DNA of 64,000 nt from Talpa occidentalis (GCF_014898055.3 NW_026555331.1:109489194-109553193); one strand, 5' to 3'; positions 34,379 to 46,649 are shown, counted from the stretch's first letter. Program-made: numbers and translations. The notes: generated from the sequence alone by a model not told the origin.

Positions 34379-35099
34379 AAAGCAATGCAATTTGAAGGTA
34401 AGTTCATGTAGGTTACCCATCATAACCCAGAGGCTACAGCCTGGCAGCCCACAGGCCACACTCAACCTGAAGATGGGTAATTTTTGGCTTGCATAGTGTT
34501 TTAGATTTGCATGATATAGTGGGGGGTGAAGGGGTGGAAATCCACTTCCATGGCTTTCCTTGAGAAGTCAGATGACTTCAAAACACTCGTTCTAAATTTG
34601 CTGATAATATTTGGCCTGTTTTTGGAGTAGTAGCTATTTCCTTTAATAGAATGTGAAGTTTCCAGCTCTTCATAAGCTTAGTTATTGCACTAGTGCTTAT
34701 TTTTAAAATAATAGTATCTATAGTACTGTTTGTGTAACAATGGGAAACTAAACAACTGAAAATTAAAAGAGGACCACAGTTTACCTATTTTTATTATCTG
34801 CCTACTCTCTGTTTCAACATTTGATTCTGTCACTCATGGCTTAGAAAATAAGCAGCAATGAACTTCTTGGGATGTATTAAAGATGGCAAAGTCTTTTGTT
34901 ATATTTTTGCATGAAAATAATCACTTTCCTAATTCTTTTCTGTTTTATTAATATGAGATGAGGGTGGCGGGAAAGAGAAAAAAAATGTGAAGCCTGGTTT
35001 AAAATTCCAGTTCTGGCAATAATCACAGGTAAATGTGGGTGTAGGGTAGTGGAAGTTATCAGGTTTTTTCTGCCCTCCTGCCATTAGCATCAATGACTG
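34379..35099. other. Unclassified non-coding DNA
   Basis: Nothing recognised. Confidence 0.45.
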
Positions 35100-35215
35100 A
35101 TACCAGTGGTCTTACACCTGGAGCATGGTGTCAGCATTAAATAAGAGGATTATGCAAAGTACCTGGCAAATAATAGCTACTTAAAAATGATACCTGTTAT
35201 CAGTTATGATCAAAT
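35100..35215 (+). mobile_element. MIR 3' fragment
   Basis: 'cagcattaaataagaggatt', 'caaagtacctggcaaataat' and 'agctacttaaaaatgatacc' match the MIR 3' half. Confidence 0.55.
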
Positions 35216-35385
35216 GATTTAGATTTTAGATAAAGATTTAACCAAGATTTGATGGCAGTAAAATTAAGTAACCTGAAATGAGTTGGGCAGAAATGAACTA
35301 TACCAAGTAGCTTTTAGGAATATAAGAGAAGTAAAATCAGTCTTTGAGAGATTTATACATAAACTAAAATAATAGATTATGGCAA

Positions 35386-35690
35386 GGGTCAGCAAACTTT
35401 TTCTGTAAAGCACCGGAGAGTAAATGTTTTAGACTCTATGTCACAACCACTTAGCTCAGCCACTGTAGCTTGAAAGAAGGCACAGATAACATACAAATGA
35501 ACAAGGCTGTGTCCCAAAAAATTTTAGGAACACTGAAATTTGAATTTCACACACATTTCCCATGTCACAAAAAAAACTATTTTTCCCCAACTATTTAAAA
35601 GTGTAAAAACTATTCTTAGTCTCAGGCAGTACAAATTCAGATGGTAGCTGAGGTTGGTCTGTTGGTCATTTTACCAACCCCTGGATTAAA
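35386..35690 (+). mobile_element. hAT-type non-autonomous transposon relic
   Basis: It starts 'agggtcagcaaactttttctg' and ends 'ttttaccaacccctg', an inverted-repeat pair typical of MER/Charlie elements (cagggtcagcaaactttttct ... ttgccgacccctg). The interior 'taaatgttttagactctatg' and 'acaaggctgtgtcccaaaa' fits. I do not assign the exact family. Confidence 0.75.
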
Positions 35691-35959
35691 CAGAAACAGA
35701 ACATCAACATGAAAAGGTCTAATTCACAGAGTTAGAATTAACTTAAGGGCTAACATCTAAATAATGAGAAACAAGTAGAGTATCACAGAGGGAATTTTTG
35801 GCAGAGTGAATCCTATCGATGTCTGCATGACCTTTAAGTCTATCTGGAAGACCTGGTGCCATCTGGAAATTGATATGTTGGACTAACATGGCTCAATACT
35901 AACCAGTAGTCACTAACTTCCTTCACTCAACAAGATGCCTCTTAATTATAATTTTTAGA

Positions 35960-36535
35960 AAAATGTTGCTGATTTACTATCCATTTACAAATTTAGGGAG
36001 TACAACTTCACACATCAATATACATAGTCTTCACTCACCCACCGCCAAAGTTCTAGTACCATCACACTGTCAAAGTTACCCCCTCTATCCTTTCCTTCTG
36101 CTTCTCTTTCCCTTCGCTTCTGATAACCACCATATTTTTCAGAGTCTAAGAGTTATTTTTGTTATGTTTTGCCAGTGTTTTTGCTTTGGTTATTTATATT
36201 ACACACTTGAGTGAAACCACCTGGTGATTGTCTTTCACTTAGCATAATGACCTCAAGTTCCACCCATATTGCTGCAGAAGGAAATATTTCATCCTTTTTA
36301 ATATCTATGTACTATTCCATTGAGAGAGAGCGAGCGAGCATGCGTGTGTGTAGTACCACAATGGGCAATTAGTTTTATTCCATGCTTTGCTATTGTGAGT
36401 AATGCTGCTATGAACATAGAGATGTGTCTATCTTTTCAAATTAGTGTTTTAATATTCTTCAGGCCAATACCTAGGAGTGAGATTGCTATATGCTAAATGC
36501 ATATAATATTTCCACTTTCAGGTTTTTTAAAGAAT
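35960..36535 (-). mobile_element. Old L1 3' region
   Basis: Reverse L1 blocks: 'agtgaaaccacctggtgatt', 'tcacttagcataatgacctc', 'ccacccatattgctgcag', 'atctatgtactattccattg', 'attgtgagtaatgctgctat' and 'caatacctaggagtgagatt'. A GA/GC/GT simple repeat (36323-36352) sits where the L1 normally reads gtgtatataccac. Confidence 0.85.
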
Positions 36536-38859
36536 ATCCATATCCATATCATTTTTTGTAGAGTCTGCATCATTAACCATAATTTTTATCATGATTTTTT
36601 TTTCTACAAAGTTGCCTACAGAGAAGGAATGTACTGGTGAAGATGACACAAATATATATTTTGTTTGACAGTTATTTCTTACTGCAAATGAATAAATTAA
36701 GATTCTGATTTATTCATCAGTCTTTTGACAGTCTTTTATTTTTTTAGCCTGAATCAGCATTTCCAAATCCAATTAATTCGGGGATATATATGAGAATGTT
36801 TTATGAGCTTATGTGTCTGAGGACCAGTTCCCTAACACTAGTAAATGTATGAAGGTAATTTCATTTTAAATGACCTTTCTTTGTGACCAACTAGCCTTCC
36901 ATAGTGAACCCCACATTTGCACTGGGCTACATATTCTCTGTCAAAACTTCACACTCTTTCCAGAAGGTTAATGTGAAATTCACTGAGTTATGGCAAGTAA
37001 AATAATGATAGCATGAAGGAAGCGCAATTAGAATGAGCTGTCATGATCCTGACCACCATAATTGACACTTTACCCACATATTTTGATTATTTTCCCTGAA
37101 TATGCTGTGCTCCTTTTATTTATGTTCTGATATTAACTGATTATAAATCTCTTGATATGGGTTGCTGGGATAAAGGCAATTAAAATAGACTGCCTCTCAT
37201 TTTTTAATGTAAAACTACTCTAAAATAGTTCATCTTTCCATAAGGTATCAAAAAGTGCTTTCTGCTAACAATCAAGGTCACATTTGGAAGATAAGGAAAG
37301 AGATTCTCAAAGGTATCGAGAACTTACTCTTTTCCAACATCATTAGCACTGCCATATATATTTAGAGTCTTATAGTTTGGTATAGCTGTTCTATCTGCTC
37401 CAACAAGGTAAACAGTTGCACAAAAAAGAAGTCATGTTTCCAAGGTCATGAAGTTGGAAAGTCATGGCTCCAGGATTTGCATCGGAATCAATCTCTCCCC
37501 TTCTCTCTCTTTCCCTCCCTCCCTCTCTTTGTAACACTACAGTTCCATTTATGTACACATCCGTCGTGCTACAGTTTCATATATATATATTCCAATTAAA
37601 TATTTATAAACTCTACTATACAATGACATAATTGCTCTAAACTACCATGTTTTTTAAAGAAATTAAGGGGAAATGTTAATGTTTATGTTTCATATCTACC
37701 ATTGCGGAGGCAAGTCGAAAATCAGCTTCCAGAAGGATTTGGAAGAAATGGTTGCCTCTAAATTGGGTAAGAAAACAAAGTGATAAACAAGTGAATTTCC
37801 AAATTATTCTTTATGTTACTATGTTAGAGACCTCAGGAACATGATGTGCAAGAAAAAGTTTAGGACACATGATCCCAAAAAGGAAGGATGCAGAAAGCCA
37901 TAGGGAAATGTTTACACAAAGCTCCACATTCAACTAAATAAAAGAACAAATGTTACTGCAAACTGTTCCATGTTTAAAGAATTCTTTACAGCACTCTAGC
38001 CAGGAAAAATAATTGCCATCTTCTTAAAAAATGGGTAGCTTTTAGTGCTGGCAATTAGCTACCTCAATTTCTTTCAATTATCATGCAGAGTTATCACTTC
38101 TCGCAAGCCAAATAATAATAGGTTTGGCCATATTTCAATACAAATTGGAAATGTTCAAAGAATTTGGGTTTATAATTCCCAGTGAACCTTTCAGCTTTTG
38201 TCTTTGCTTCTTTGATCTACATTATGTTCAGAGAAAGAAAAGTAAACTTCTCATGCTTAGCCATATATAAATTCAAAGATCTGGTGAAAACTTGCTCTGT
38301 AAACATAAAGCTGCACAGACATAGCATAGTCTCCTGAAAGAAAACTGCTAGCACTCAAAGGGAAGAAATAAATAGGCCACTTACGCACATATGCACGCCT
38401 TTAAAACCAATACAATATCCTCCCCACAGGGGAGGAGGGAAGATTGACAATCATCTCATGCCTTGAATGGTCTCAAAAGCTGCTTGCATTAAATAAAATG
38501 GTGTGGGCATGAAGCCACTACAATAGTGTGAGTCTGCCAGCATGGAGTTTGAAGTGGGAGAGGTAGGACTGGGAGGTTACTACCTGGACACAAGCAGATA
38601 GATGTGAATTCTCCCAAATGTACCTCAGGGTAACAAGGAAGGAAGGTAGCAATTGTAAAACTTCTACAGAAATGAGGTTCAGGTACTCTGATGATAATGC
38701 AGGATGATATTGATTGTGGGCCCATTTTCTAAACATTTTCTTTTACTTAATATATCTTTATTGAGTAACAATAGCATGCTAGATCTGGAGGTGCAATAGA
38801 GAATATATCAAAGGATCTCATTTTCTGGTATTTATATTCTAGTAGTTTTTTTATGCATA
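36536..38859. other. Unclassified, with a pyrimidine-rich patch
   Basis: A CT-rich low-complexity patch covers about 37497-37531 and a short TA repeat lies near 37579. A further old-repeat fragment may lie at 38745-38850 ('atctttattgagtaacaa', 'tggtatttatattctagtag'). No gene recognised. Confidence 0.5.
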
Positions 38860-39010
38860 TCATTTAATCCCCTGAAGCATCCTCGTGTGGTGGGCAGTAT
38901 TCTCAGTTCCATTTTATTAACGGGGAAACTGAGGCACACAGAAATATTACAGGAAGGTAGAACTGGGGCACGAATCTCAGAAGTCTGACTCCTGAGCCTA
39001 TGATCTCAAC
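38860..39010 (-). mobile_element. MIR SINE
   Basis: 'atcatttaatcccctgaagca', 'ccattttattaacggggaaac', 'tgaggcacacagaaatatta' and 'cgaatctcagaagtctgact' follow the reverse MIR order closely. Confidence 0.85.
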
Positions 39011-40399
39011 CCACGGGCTGTGCTGCAGCCACTAATGCCTGATGAGGACAGCCACCCTTTTTTCCCCTGACATATGGAGAAGGAACTAAAGAATGTAGGA
39101 CATGTATTAATGTTAAGTCAGATGTTCAACTCAGTGCCAAGTTATTCTGTGTGGAATAGCATGAGAGTCTAAGCTTTCAAACTTTCTGCTACCTCTGTTC
39201 ATTACAGATGGGAATCCCAGTTCCTAAGGCAGTGAGTTCATGGTCTGTCCATTTCAGAAGGACACGGATTTGAATAGGTGCCTTAAACCTCCAAGCCCAT
39301 GTCAAGGCAGTGCAGGGCACTGGCACCCAGATGATACTTTTGGCAAATGCCAGTGACTACGACATTGGGTAGGTTGCTTACCCATTTGAATTGAAGGTTC
39401 CACATCTGTAAAATGACCATAAAAATATTATTTTCCACATAAATTTATATAAAGTCCTAGAACATAGAATGTGCCCCCCAAATTATTATCCAAAATGAGA
39501 TAGACCTAATATTCCATTTTACATGGGTTAATGGACATTAGTAGGCACTAGTTCAGAAAACTCCAGAATGGGAATCATGTATGGAATGGGAGGGGATTTA
39601 GAGAAGTTCAGGTCAACACAAACAACCCAGACCCTTTCTCCTTCACCAAAGTAACAAGTCCTTTTACCACCTTTCTCTCCAGAACCTGTTTTGTCAGGCA
39701 TCTAAGCATTCATCTAATCACATGTTGTCTAATCAAAGTCAAATTCTAACCCCTAATCACTACACAGGGAAAAAAAGTATCTACCGGGTAAGATTTCTCT
39801 TAATCCCTGGTGGTGTGTAATCAAAGAGAGTATTGCTGAGACTGAGACAAGTCCTGCTAGCCTAAGATGCAATCAAGAGAATAGGGAAACTTAAACACAA
39901 GCAACTGAGCTACCATGATTAAGAGAATTTTCCTTCTAAGGCTATTGGTCCCCTGAAGGTAATGTATCAAGAACTACCAAAGAGAGAATTTAGGACATTT
40001 TGCTCTCAAGGGGCTCAATTATTTCTAAATATATTTTCAAATAAATGAGACTTTCTTAAACCATTTATCACCATAGCAACTAAGCTGCAGAGTTGGTGGG
40101 AGTTTTAGCTTCTATCAACTGTGAAATATGCTTGTTGCTTACAAGTCCTTAGAAAAAAAGGGGCATATTGAATAAGTAAACCAATAATTTCATGAAAATT
40201 CATAGGAAATTAATGAAAAATGGAATGATGAGAGCATTTGCAAAGATGTACAACTTACTCTGAATTAAATAATAGAATTCCATTAGACAGGACCTCATTA
40301 TGTCCCCAATTTGGTTATCTCTTAAGTAAAATAACTCTCTTAAAATATAAATAGTGGTCTTTAATCATACATCCCAGCATATGTGGTGCTTAAATGATT
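39011..40399. other. Mostly unclassified, possible MIR fragment at 39355-39490
   Basis: 'gggtaggttgcttacccatt' and 'aaggttccacatctgtaaaat' at 39370-39415 resemble a plus-strand MIR core. Nothing else recognised. Confidence 0.45.
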
Positions 40400-40560
40400 G
40401 TGGCCTGGAAATCAAGAGACATGGATTCTAGTCTGTCTGTTCCCATGACAAATAGCACTGTGGACTCAGTAAGATTTCCAACATCTCATGGTTTCCTTTT
40501 CTATGCAATGAAAAGATAGTGGATTCTATTACTCACTTTGAGTAAATGAGGTGACTACTA
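40400..40560 (+). mobile_element. MIR SINE fragment
   Basis: 'gcctggaaatcaagagacat', 'ggattctagtctgtctgttc', 'tcatggtttccttttctatg' and 'caatgaaaagatagtggatt' follow a decayed MIR (tgggttctagtcctggctctgcc, tttcctcatctgtaaaatgg). Confidence 0.65.
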
Positions 40561-40794
40561 ACCTTTAGAACTTTTTTATGATCTTTAAAAATGTCTTTCT
40601 CTGTTTGCAGCGTTGCAATTTGTGTTTAAGTCCTTGGAAATGAATCAGGTGTTCAGACCCATGAGCTCATGCACATGTACGGCCCCAACTCCCCTCTTGT
40701 CTTTGCAGAGGTTTCACCATATCAAAGGGAAGGGAAGGCTGACCACTCCGTGGTATTTTGGAAGAAGGGTGGAGGAAAATATTTACATTTATAA

Positions 40795-41000
40795 ACAACA
40801 TATTTATGAGCACTTTTACATATTATCTTCTTTCATCCTTACAACCTGTATGTTAGGGATTATAATTCCCATTTCAAACTGAGGAACAACAGCATTTATT
40901 CCACATTCTCACTGGCCACTGCCAGCAAGTGGTGGAACTGGGGCTTTAATCCACATCCCCTTGACTCCAGAGACAGGACTCACCAGGCTGCCTCTCCTTT
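40795..41000 (-). mobile_element. MIR SINE
   Basis: 'gcacttttacatattatctt', 'tcatccttacaacctgtatg', 'ttcccatttcaaactgagga' and 'gcaagtggtggaactggggc' are the reverse MIR blocks. Confidence 0.8.
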
Positions 41001-41774
41001 GAAACTGTTTAGTTCAAAGGTAAAATGCAGTGAAGACTGTTGGTCATAGATTCAAGACCTGAATTCTAGCGCTGTCATCTAGCTGACTAAGCTCATGTAG
41101 GTCAGTACTGTCCTTAGACTTTACTATTGTTACATGTAAGGGATGAGTTCACATGGCGTGACCACTTGCCAAGGCAGCAGGCAACCACAGACCAAAAAAG
41201 GATGAGAAAAGCATCCCATGGAGGAATAAGAGTGTGGGAATTTCAGACTCATTCTGGCCAGGGGCATTTACTGAGAAAGGAGGTGAGGTCACCATGTGGG
41301 GAAGAGCATGCTCAACCCTTTGAAAGAAGGATAAGCTTGGGTAGCACAGGTTTTTGTAAAGGGTTCACCCAGCATCACACCTAGATACAGAAGTCAGACA
41401 CTGAAATAAAATATGATAGAAAAGAGCTTTATGACAGCTGAAGCCAAGGGTAGGTTGAAAGCAGCCAGATGGTTAAGCTGTCTCTAGATTTCTCTGCAGG
41501 TAAGTTACTTTCAATTAAACCCACTGTCCAGACATAAGACGCATGGAACTACAAAGAGTAGTACTTGCTTCAGACCTTAATACTATATTTTATAGATTTC
41601 CTTTCCCAATCATCACACACTGCATTTATAGGAAATTGTATTTTCACTGGAAGCATACCACTCCCTTCCATTTCTGCCATTCAACAGTGAATAGTCAGCT
41701 ACAGTAGAGAGAAAACCACATCAGCCCTCATTTATAGTTAATCACCATTCATCTAAGCTTGTTCCAGGTTTGTT
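41001..41774. other. Unclassified non-coding DNA
   Basis: The 85-codon plus frame at 41127-41384 shows no domain or homologue I recognise. No other feature seen. Confidence 0.45.
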
Positions 41775-42560
41775 TTTTCTTAATTTTTTTTCCTTTGTCT
41801 TTTCTTAACTTTTGTTTTTGAGAAAAATCCAAAGTTATGAAAATAGCACAATGTACTCTTGTACATACTTCACCTAGATTTAGTTTCAAGAAATAAGAAT
41901 ACAGGAAGAACACTCACATATCCTTCACCAGAGTTTACCACTTGTTCACATATTGCTACATTTGCTACACTATTTCCTTTCTCTTATATAGTTCCCCTTT
42001 TATATACATAGATGTGTATTTTTCCCTGAGCCATTAGAGAGTAGGTGGCAAGCATCATGCCCCTTTACTCCTAATTTCTATAGAGTGTTTTCTAATAATG
42101 AGCAATCTCTTACATAATTACAGTACAATTATCAATATAAAGAAATTTAACATGACATAATACTAATACCTAATCTACAGTCCGTATTCATATTTAGTCA
42201 ATGTCTTTTGGGACATTTATTTTTTCTGGTTAAGAATAATTTGTTCCCTTTAGTTGCCATGTCTTGTTAGTCTCCTTTATTCTGAAACTGTTTCTTCAGC
42301 TTTATCTTTCAAGCATGACATTGACATTTTCAGAGAATATAGTGCATTGCTTCATTTTCTATTTTTTAACTGTTTCTGGAGTTTGAGGTGACTGTGCTCC
42401 TCATGATTAAATTCAGGTCATGCCCTTTTTAGCAGAAGTATCACAGAAGTAACATTGTGTCCTCCACATCCCACCAGGAAGCCCAGGGTCTCAGTGTGTC
42501 TCATTATTGAAATGTTAACTTGATCACTACAGAATTCTGATTGGTACCCAATCCGTGATG
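41775..42560 (-). mobile_element. Old L1 3' UTR
   Basis: Reverse blocks 'catatccttcaccagagttt', 'accacttgttcacatattgc', 'tttgttccctttagttgcca', 'agtctcctttattctgaaac' and 'taacattgtgtcctccacat' match the 3' UTR of old L1M-type elements. Non-coding. Confidence 0.7.
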
Positions 42561-42989
42561 TACATTAGAATCAAATCGTCTTGGGAACTAAACTACAAGA
42601 TTGAACATCCAGGCTTTTCCCTGGACTAGTTAGTTCCACCCTTGACCATATGTAGGAATCATAGAAAGATTTTTACATGCTGTGATACCTGACTCCGATG
42701 TTTACATGTTCTGGCGCATTTAGTTTGGGTTTTGCCTGAGCACTATAGGATTTTTATTTATTTTTTTTTTTATAGAGGCATGGTTTTATTTATTATATTT
42801 GTTTGTTTGTTTTGTTTATACATGCACTGGGTACAGTCAGAAGCGCGGGAGGGTGAGAGAATTCACCAGAGCCAGAGCGGGGAGCAGAGCAGGCAGAAGG
42901 ACCGAAGTACACTGCTGAGGGGAGCAGCGGGCGGCAGGAGAGGTCTGCGCGCCATGTGGGACCCTCCTCCTGTGGCCGGGGAGCAGCCG

Positions 42990-43000
42990 GGGATCGAACC
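42990..43000 (-). promoter_or_regulatory. Pol III B box of the SINE
   Basis: Reads GGTTCGATCCC on the minus strand, fitting the GGTTCGANNCC consensus. Confidence 0.85.
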
Positions 43001-43043
43001 GGTGCCGCAGAGGCCGCAGGCAGCTTCGCAACCCAGCGCTCAA

Positions 43044-43054
43044 CCACTGCGCCA
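43044..43054 (-). promoter_or_regulatory. Pol III A box of the SINE
   Basis: Reads TGGCGCAGTGG on the minus strand, fitting TRGYNNARNGG, about 45 bp upstream of the B box as in tRNA genes. Confidence 0.85.
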
Positions 43055-43164
43055 CCGGGGAGGCCCTATAGGATTTTTAAAAACTCAATGCTAAGTCAAG
43101 ATGAGAGTCACTTTTCTAAAACAATTAAGTCAAATTTTCTAGGGGTATACACTGGAATACTTTT

Positions 43165-44027
43165 TTTTAAAATAAATCTTATTTTTATATTCCCCATACA
43201 ATTGCAATCCCCTTATTTTGCCCCAATCCCTCCCCTCCCCACTCCCCATAGAGTGTCTCTTGTTTATAGTTGTTTGTTGATTTTGATATTTTCTTTCTTA
43301 TAGTTATTCTTTTTCCTGGTCCCTTATTTAAGTTTTCTAGATTCCTGCTATGAGTGAGACCATCCGGTATTTTTCTTCTTCTTTCTGGCTTATTTTGCTG
43401 AGCATGATCCCTTCCAGCGCCATCCATGTTGCTGCAAATTGCATGTGCTTATCTTTTTTGAATGCTGAGTAATATTCCATGGTGTATATGTACCACATCT
43501 TCTTGATCCAGTCATCTATTTTTGGGCATTTGGGCTGTTTCCAAAGCTTAGCTATTGTAAATAGTGCTGCTATAAACATAGGGGTGCAGGTGATCTTTGG
43601 AATTGATGTTTTTGTGTCCTTTGGGTAAATACTTAGGAGTGGAATTGCTGGATCATATGGAAGCTCTATGTTTAGTAGGTCCAGAAATCTCCACACAGCT
43701 CTCCATAGTGGTTGGACCAATTTGCACTCCCACCAACAGTGCAGGAGAGTTCCTTTTTCTCCACACCCTCGCCAACATTTGTTGTTGCTAGTTTTTTTAA
43801 TATGTGCCATTCTCACTGGTGTAAGATGGTATCTCATGGTAGTTTTGATTTGCATTTCCCTGATTACAAGTGATGTTGAACATTTTTTCATATGCCTGTT
43901 GGCCATTTGCATTTCCTCTTCAGAGAAGTTTCTTTTTAGCTCTTCTGCCCATTTTTTGACTGGATTATTTTCTTTGGGCTGAGTCTCATCAGCTCTTTGC
44001 AGATTTTTGTGATCAGTCCTTTATCAT
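43165..44027 (-). mobile_element. 5'-truncated L1 insertion with 19-bp duplication
   Basis: The insertion holds the end of ORF2, a 3' UTR with a G-rich tract (C-rich on plus, 43221-43247) and a short A tail. A 19-bp target-site duplication (tatacactg(g/t)aatactttt) lies at 43146-43164 and 44028-44046 with one mismatch. Its ORF2 part is open for nearly 200 codons, so it is much younger than the other L1 pieces here. Confidence 0.95.
43337..43960 (-). pseudogene. L1 ORF2 C-terminal fragment
   Basis: ORF2 encodes the L1 endonuclease and reverse transcriptase; only its C-terminal part is here, after the catalytic domains, so no enzyme activity is expected. Recognisable family blocks are [39 protein letters not shown] (the cysteine-rich C-terminal motif), [36 protein letters not shown] and [20 protein letters not shown]. 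The first methionine of the open frame is at 43912, but the true coding sequence is cut at the 5' truncation (44027) and the start is not a real initiation site. Near 43961-43972 the upstream part is out of frame by one base relative to the family. The frame ends at 43337. Confidence 0.93.
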
Positions 44028-44384
44028 TATACACTGTAATACTTTTGATGATTTCCATCTTGGGGTTGTGAATTACAAGTGCACACTTGGGAGATTAGTA
44101 TCCACCTTTCATCAAAGAGGAAACTTAGAGCTGCACTGTCTTTCTCAGTATCATACAACTGATGAGTGGCGGGGCCATATATACCAACCCAAGTCTTCTT
44201 TCTGGTAACCACAATTATTTTCCGAATGAGACAAAAGTTAGTTGGTTGACACCTGTATTATTTGTGAATAGTCTAAAAGAGGCATTTTTCTGTTTCCAGC
44301 CCAGAAAATCAAGAGAAGCAGTTATGTTCAAGTTTTTCTCTTACTGCCCTCACTAAATCCTTTCCACTTTAACAATGGTCAATG

Positions 44385-44480
44385 GAGCAGACCCCAGGGC
44401 AGACTTCCTGGATGAGAATCTGAAATGTAACAAGATCTCCATGTGTTTCAAATGCAAATTAAAGCGTGGGAAGCACTGGA
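44385..44480 (+). mobile_element. Possible MER20-like fragment
   Basis: 'cctggatgagaatctgaaat', 'taacaagatctccatgtgt' and 'aaagcgtgggaagcactgg' resemble the 3' half of MER20 in order. Confidence 0.5.
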
Positions 44481-44739
44481 TCATGTTACAGTAAAAGAAA
44501 TGCAGAGGCCCCACACTTTCAGACTTCATGGATAACACAGTCTCTGTCTCAGCTACTCATTCTCCCTCTTAGGGCAAAAGCAACCACAGACAACAGTACC
44601 TGAGTGAATGTAAATGTGTTTACAGCAATAGGTAGCAAGCCAATTTGACTATGGGCCGCAGTGTTCTCACCTCTGCACTAATGCAAGGCAGAATTGAGAA
44701 AAAATAATGTAAACTCACAAAATTGAGAAATTCAAATTG

Positions 44740-44915
44740 AGATCCTGATTCTGGAACTTACTATGTTTGTGACCTTGGACAAATTATTTAACCTTTCTGG
44801 GTATCATCTGTAAATTGTGTAAATAAGACCTTACCACAGAGCGCTGAAAATTGTTAAATAAGACAGCATGTTAAATGTCTGGCATGAAGAAGGCATCGGT
44901 GAATGTCAGTTTTCT
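44740..44915 (+). mobile_element. MIR SINE
   Basis: 'gattctggaacttactatgt', 'ttgtgaccttggacaaatta', 'tttaacctttctgggtatca', 'gcatgttaaatgtctggcat' and 'gaatgtcagttttc' follow MIR. Confidence 0.82.
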
Positions 44916-46649
44916 TTTGTTCTTACAACGCAATTCAGTTGTGTTTTCACCTGGGCATTGCAACACAGGAACGCCAAATACATTTTTTTAATCCAAAATG
45001 GCATTTCAATTTAGCTTTGGAAGATTCTCTTATTTGTATTTGATTGTGAGGACGTTTGATAACCTGAAAATCTCTCAAATGTCTAATCAAATAATGATGC
45101 CAAACTACATAAACCCAGATCTTAAAGAACTGGAAATCCATCAGCTCTATCCACCCCCTACCTTTTCCTTTTCCTATTCTCTACAGTTCATTCTTTCTGG
45201 AAGATGAGGGCAGCTGCCCCATCTAACCTTTTCTCAATGTTCAAGTTTATCTGATTCATAATTTCCCTAAGGGAGAAAGAAATAGAAAATGAGATGATTT
45301 TGTTTAAAATTCCTTAGCTATAGCTCCAGTTTAAAGATGAGATTTCCAAATACTTTTAACAAGGAGATTCAATAGGCAAGAAGAATGTCAAATGAGACTT
45401 ACATCAAGACTAGGACAGCCTACTAGGAATGATGACAGCAGTTAAGGAGTGAGCAGAGACATTTATCATGGTACATAACCTAAAACTAATGATGAAACAA
45501 GAGTCCATGCAGGAAACAGAGTGACATCTTTACTAAGCAAGCAGCTTGGAAGTCAGAAAATATAACTCTAAAGTTGTCATTAAATTGGGAACAGGAAACT
45601 GATGGACAAACACATATGGAGGGCTACAAAAATAAGACTTGGATGATGCCAGAATAGTGCTAAAATGAGAGAACCACATAATTTCAGAGGATTGTTCAGT
45701 GCAGTATAGAATAACCCTGCATTACTCAGAAAAATAGCCCATGAACGCTACTTGGTTACAGAGAGCTTAACAATGTGTGAGAGACCTAATTTATTATAGG
45801 GCCATTCTAGTACAAGAAGCCCTGGGGATTTTCATCCCCATAGTAGATCGCCCATATTGTGCTCTGCTTGGTAACTCATGTGCATCAAATTGACTAAAGT
45901 TATAATAGAGATCTCTGGATCCCAGAGAGGATACTATTCATATTCTGGAAATTCTGGAGAACAGGCATATAGGGTGTGTGAATGGCAAATCCTTACATGT
46001 TAGCATATGCAAAGGAGAAATACACTAGGAAATAAGTGGGTGCAAACCTCTATCAGAATTCTAAACTAAAAGGGGTGTGGTTGAGAGGCAAGAATGGACT
46101 TTGAGGAAAAAATTGACCTTAATTCAAGAAGTGTACCACAGCTGAAGGTGATGGACTTCACTCCAAAGTTACATTTGGCCAGAATGCCTTCTTAGGATAG
46201 AGGTGAGAAGGTGTGGATGAAAGGGTCTGCATTACTTACTTCTAGGTTGCACAGAACAGAAAGCATGATTGTAACATTTCCTTTCTGCCCTTATATGTAA
46301 GAATTAATAAATGAAACCATCAGATGAAAAGATTTATCAGTTCAAAAGAGAGGGGGGAAAAGATAAGGAAATGGGTAAATATGAACTTTTGTAATTAACA
46401 TTTTCAATGACATTCCAGATGACATTGTAGGAAGATATTAGGAAATTAACATTAATATTATGAAAAACATTGTTTCAGATAATAAATCCAATGCTACGTT
46501 TTAAAAAATGCTATCGATACAGTCACTACTAGCAAGGTGTATAATTAAGGAAATTGAAGCTGGTATCTTGAGCTAAAAACACTGTCCCAGAACTCAGAAA
46601 AGAAAGATAGATAAAATATAATGAATATAATGATAAGCCAAATGACAAG
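44916..46649. other. Unclassified non-coding DNA
   Basis: No gene recognised. The frames at 44947-45207 on both strands are chance. Confidence 0.5.

Larger units (their letters stand above)
42757..43065 (-). mobile_element. Most intact tRNA-derived SINE, pol III boxes preserved
   Basis: On the minus strand it starts GGCCTCCCCGGTGGCGCAGT and ends in an A-rich tail with AAAC and AAAT units. The A box TGGCGCAGTGG (plus coordinates 43044-43054) and B box GGTTCGATCCC (42990-43000) are perfect matches to the pol III promoter consensus. A 14-bp perfect duplication, CTATAGGATTTTTA, flanks it (42743-42756 and 43066-43079). CpG sites are dense and little decayed, so this is the youngest copy in the window. 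Its body has the younger-subfamily blocks. Frames of 72-120 codons across it on both strands (42732-43303) are read from SINE sequence. Spread depends on an L1 partner. Confidence 0.96.

Noticed and set aside
40595..40882. Possible exon after a splice-acceptor-like tttctctgtttgcag
   Set aside because: The frame has no recognisable domain and runs into a MIR; one acceptor-like motif is common by chance.
42757..43065. A functional tRNA gene
   Set aside because: A and B boxes are perfect, but there is no cloverleaf with a proper acceptor stem; a long non-tRNA body and A-rich tail make it a SINE.
42732..43303. Several 72-120 codon frames on both strands in a CpG-rich patch
   Set aside because: All are the SINE at 42757-43065 read as protein; the CpG density belongs to the young SINE and is not a promoter CpG island.
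43337..43912. 191-codon frame as a host gene
   Set aside because: Clear L1 ORF2 C-terminal sequence inside an insertion with target-site duplications.
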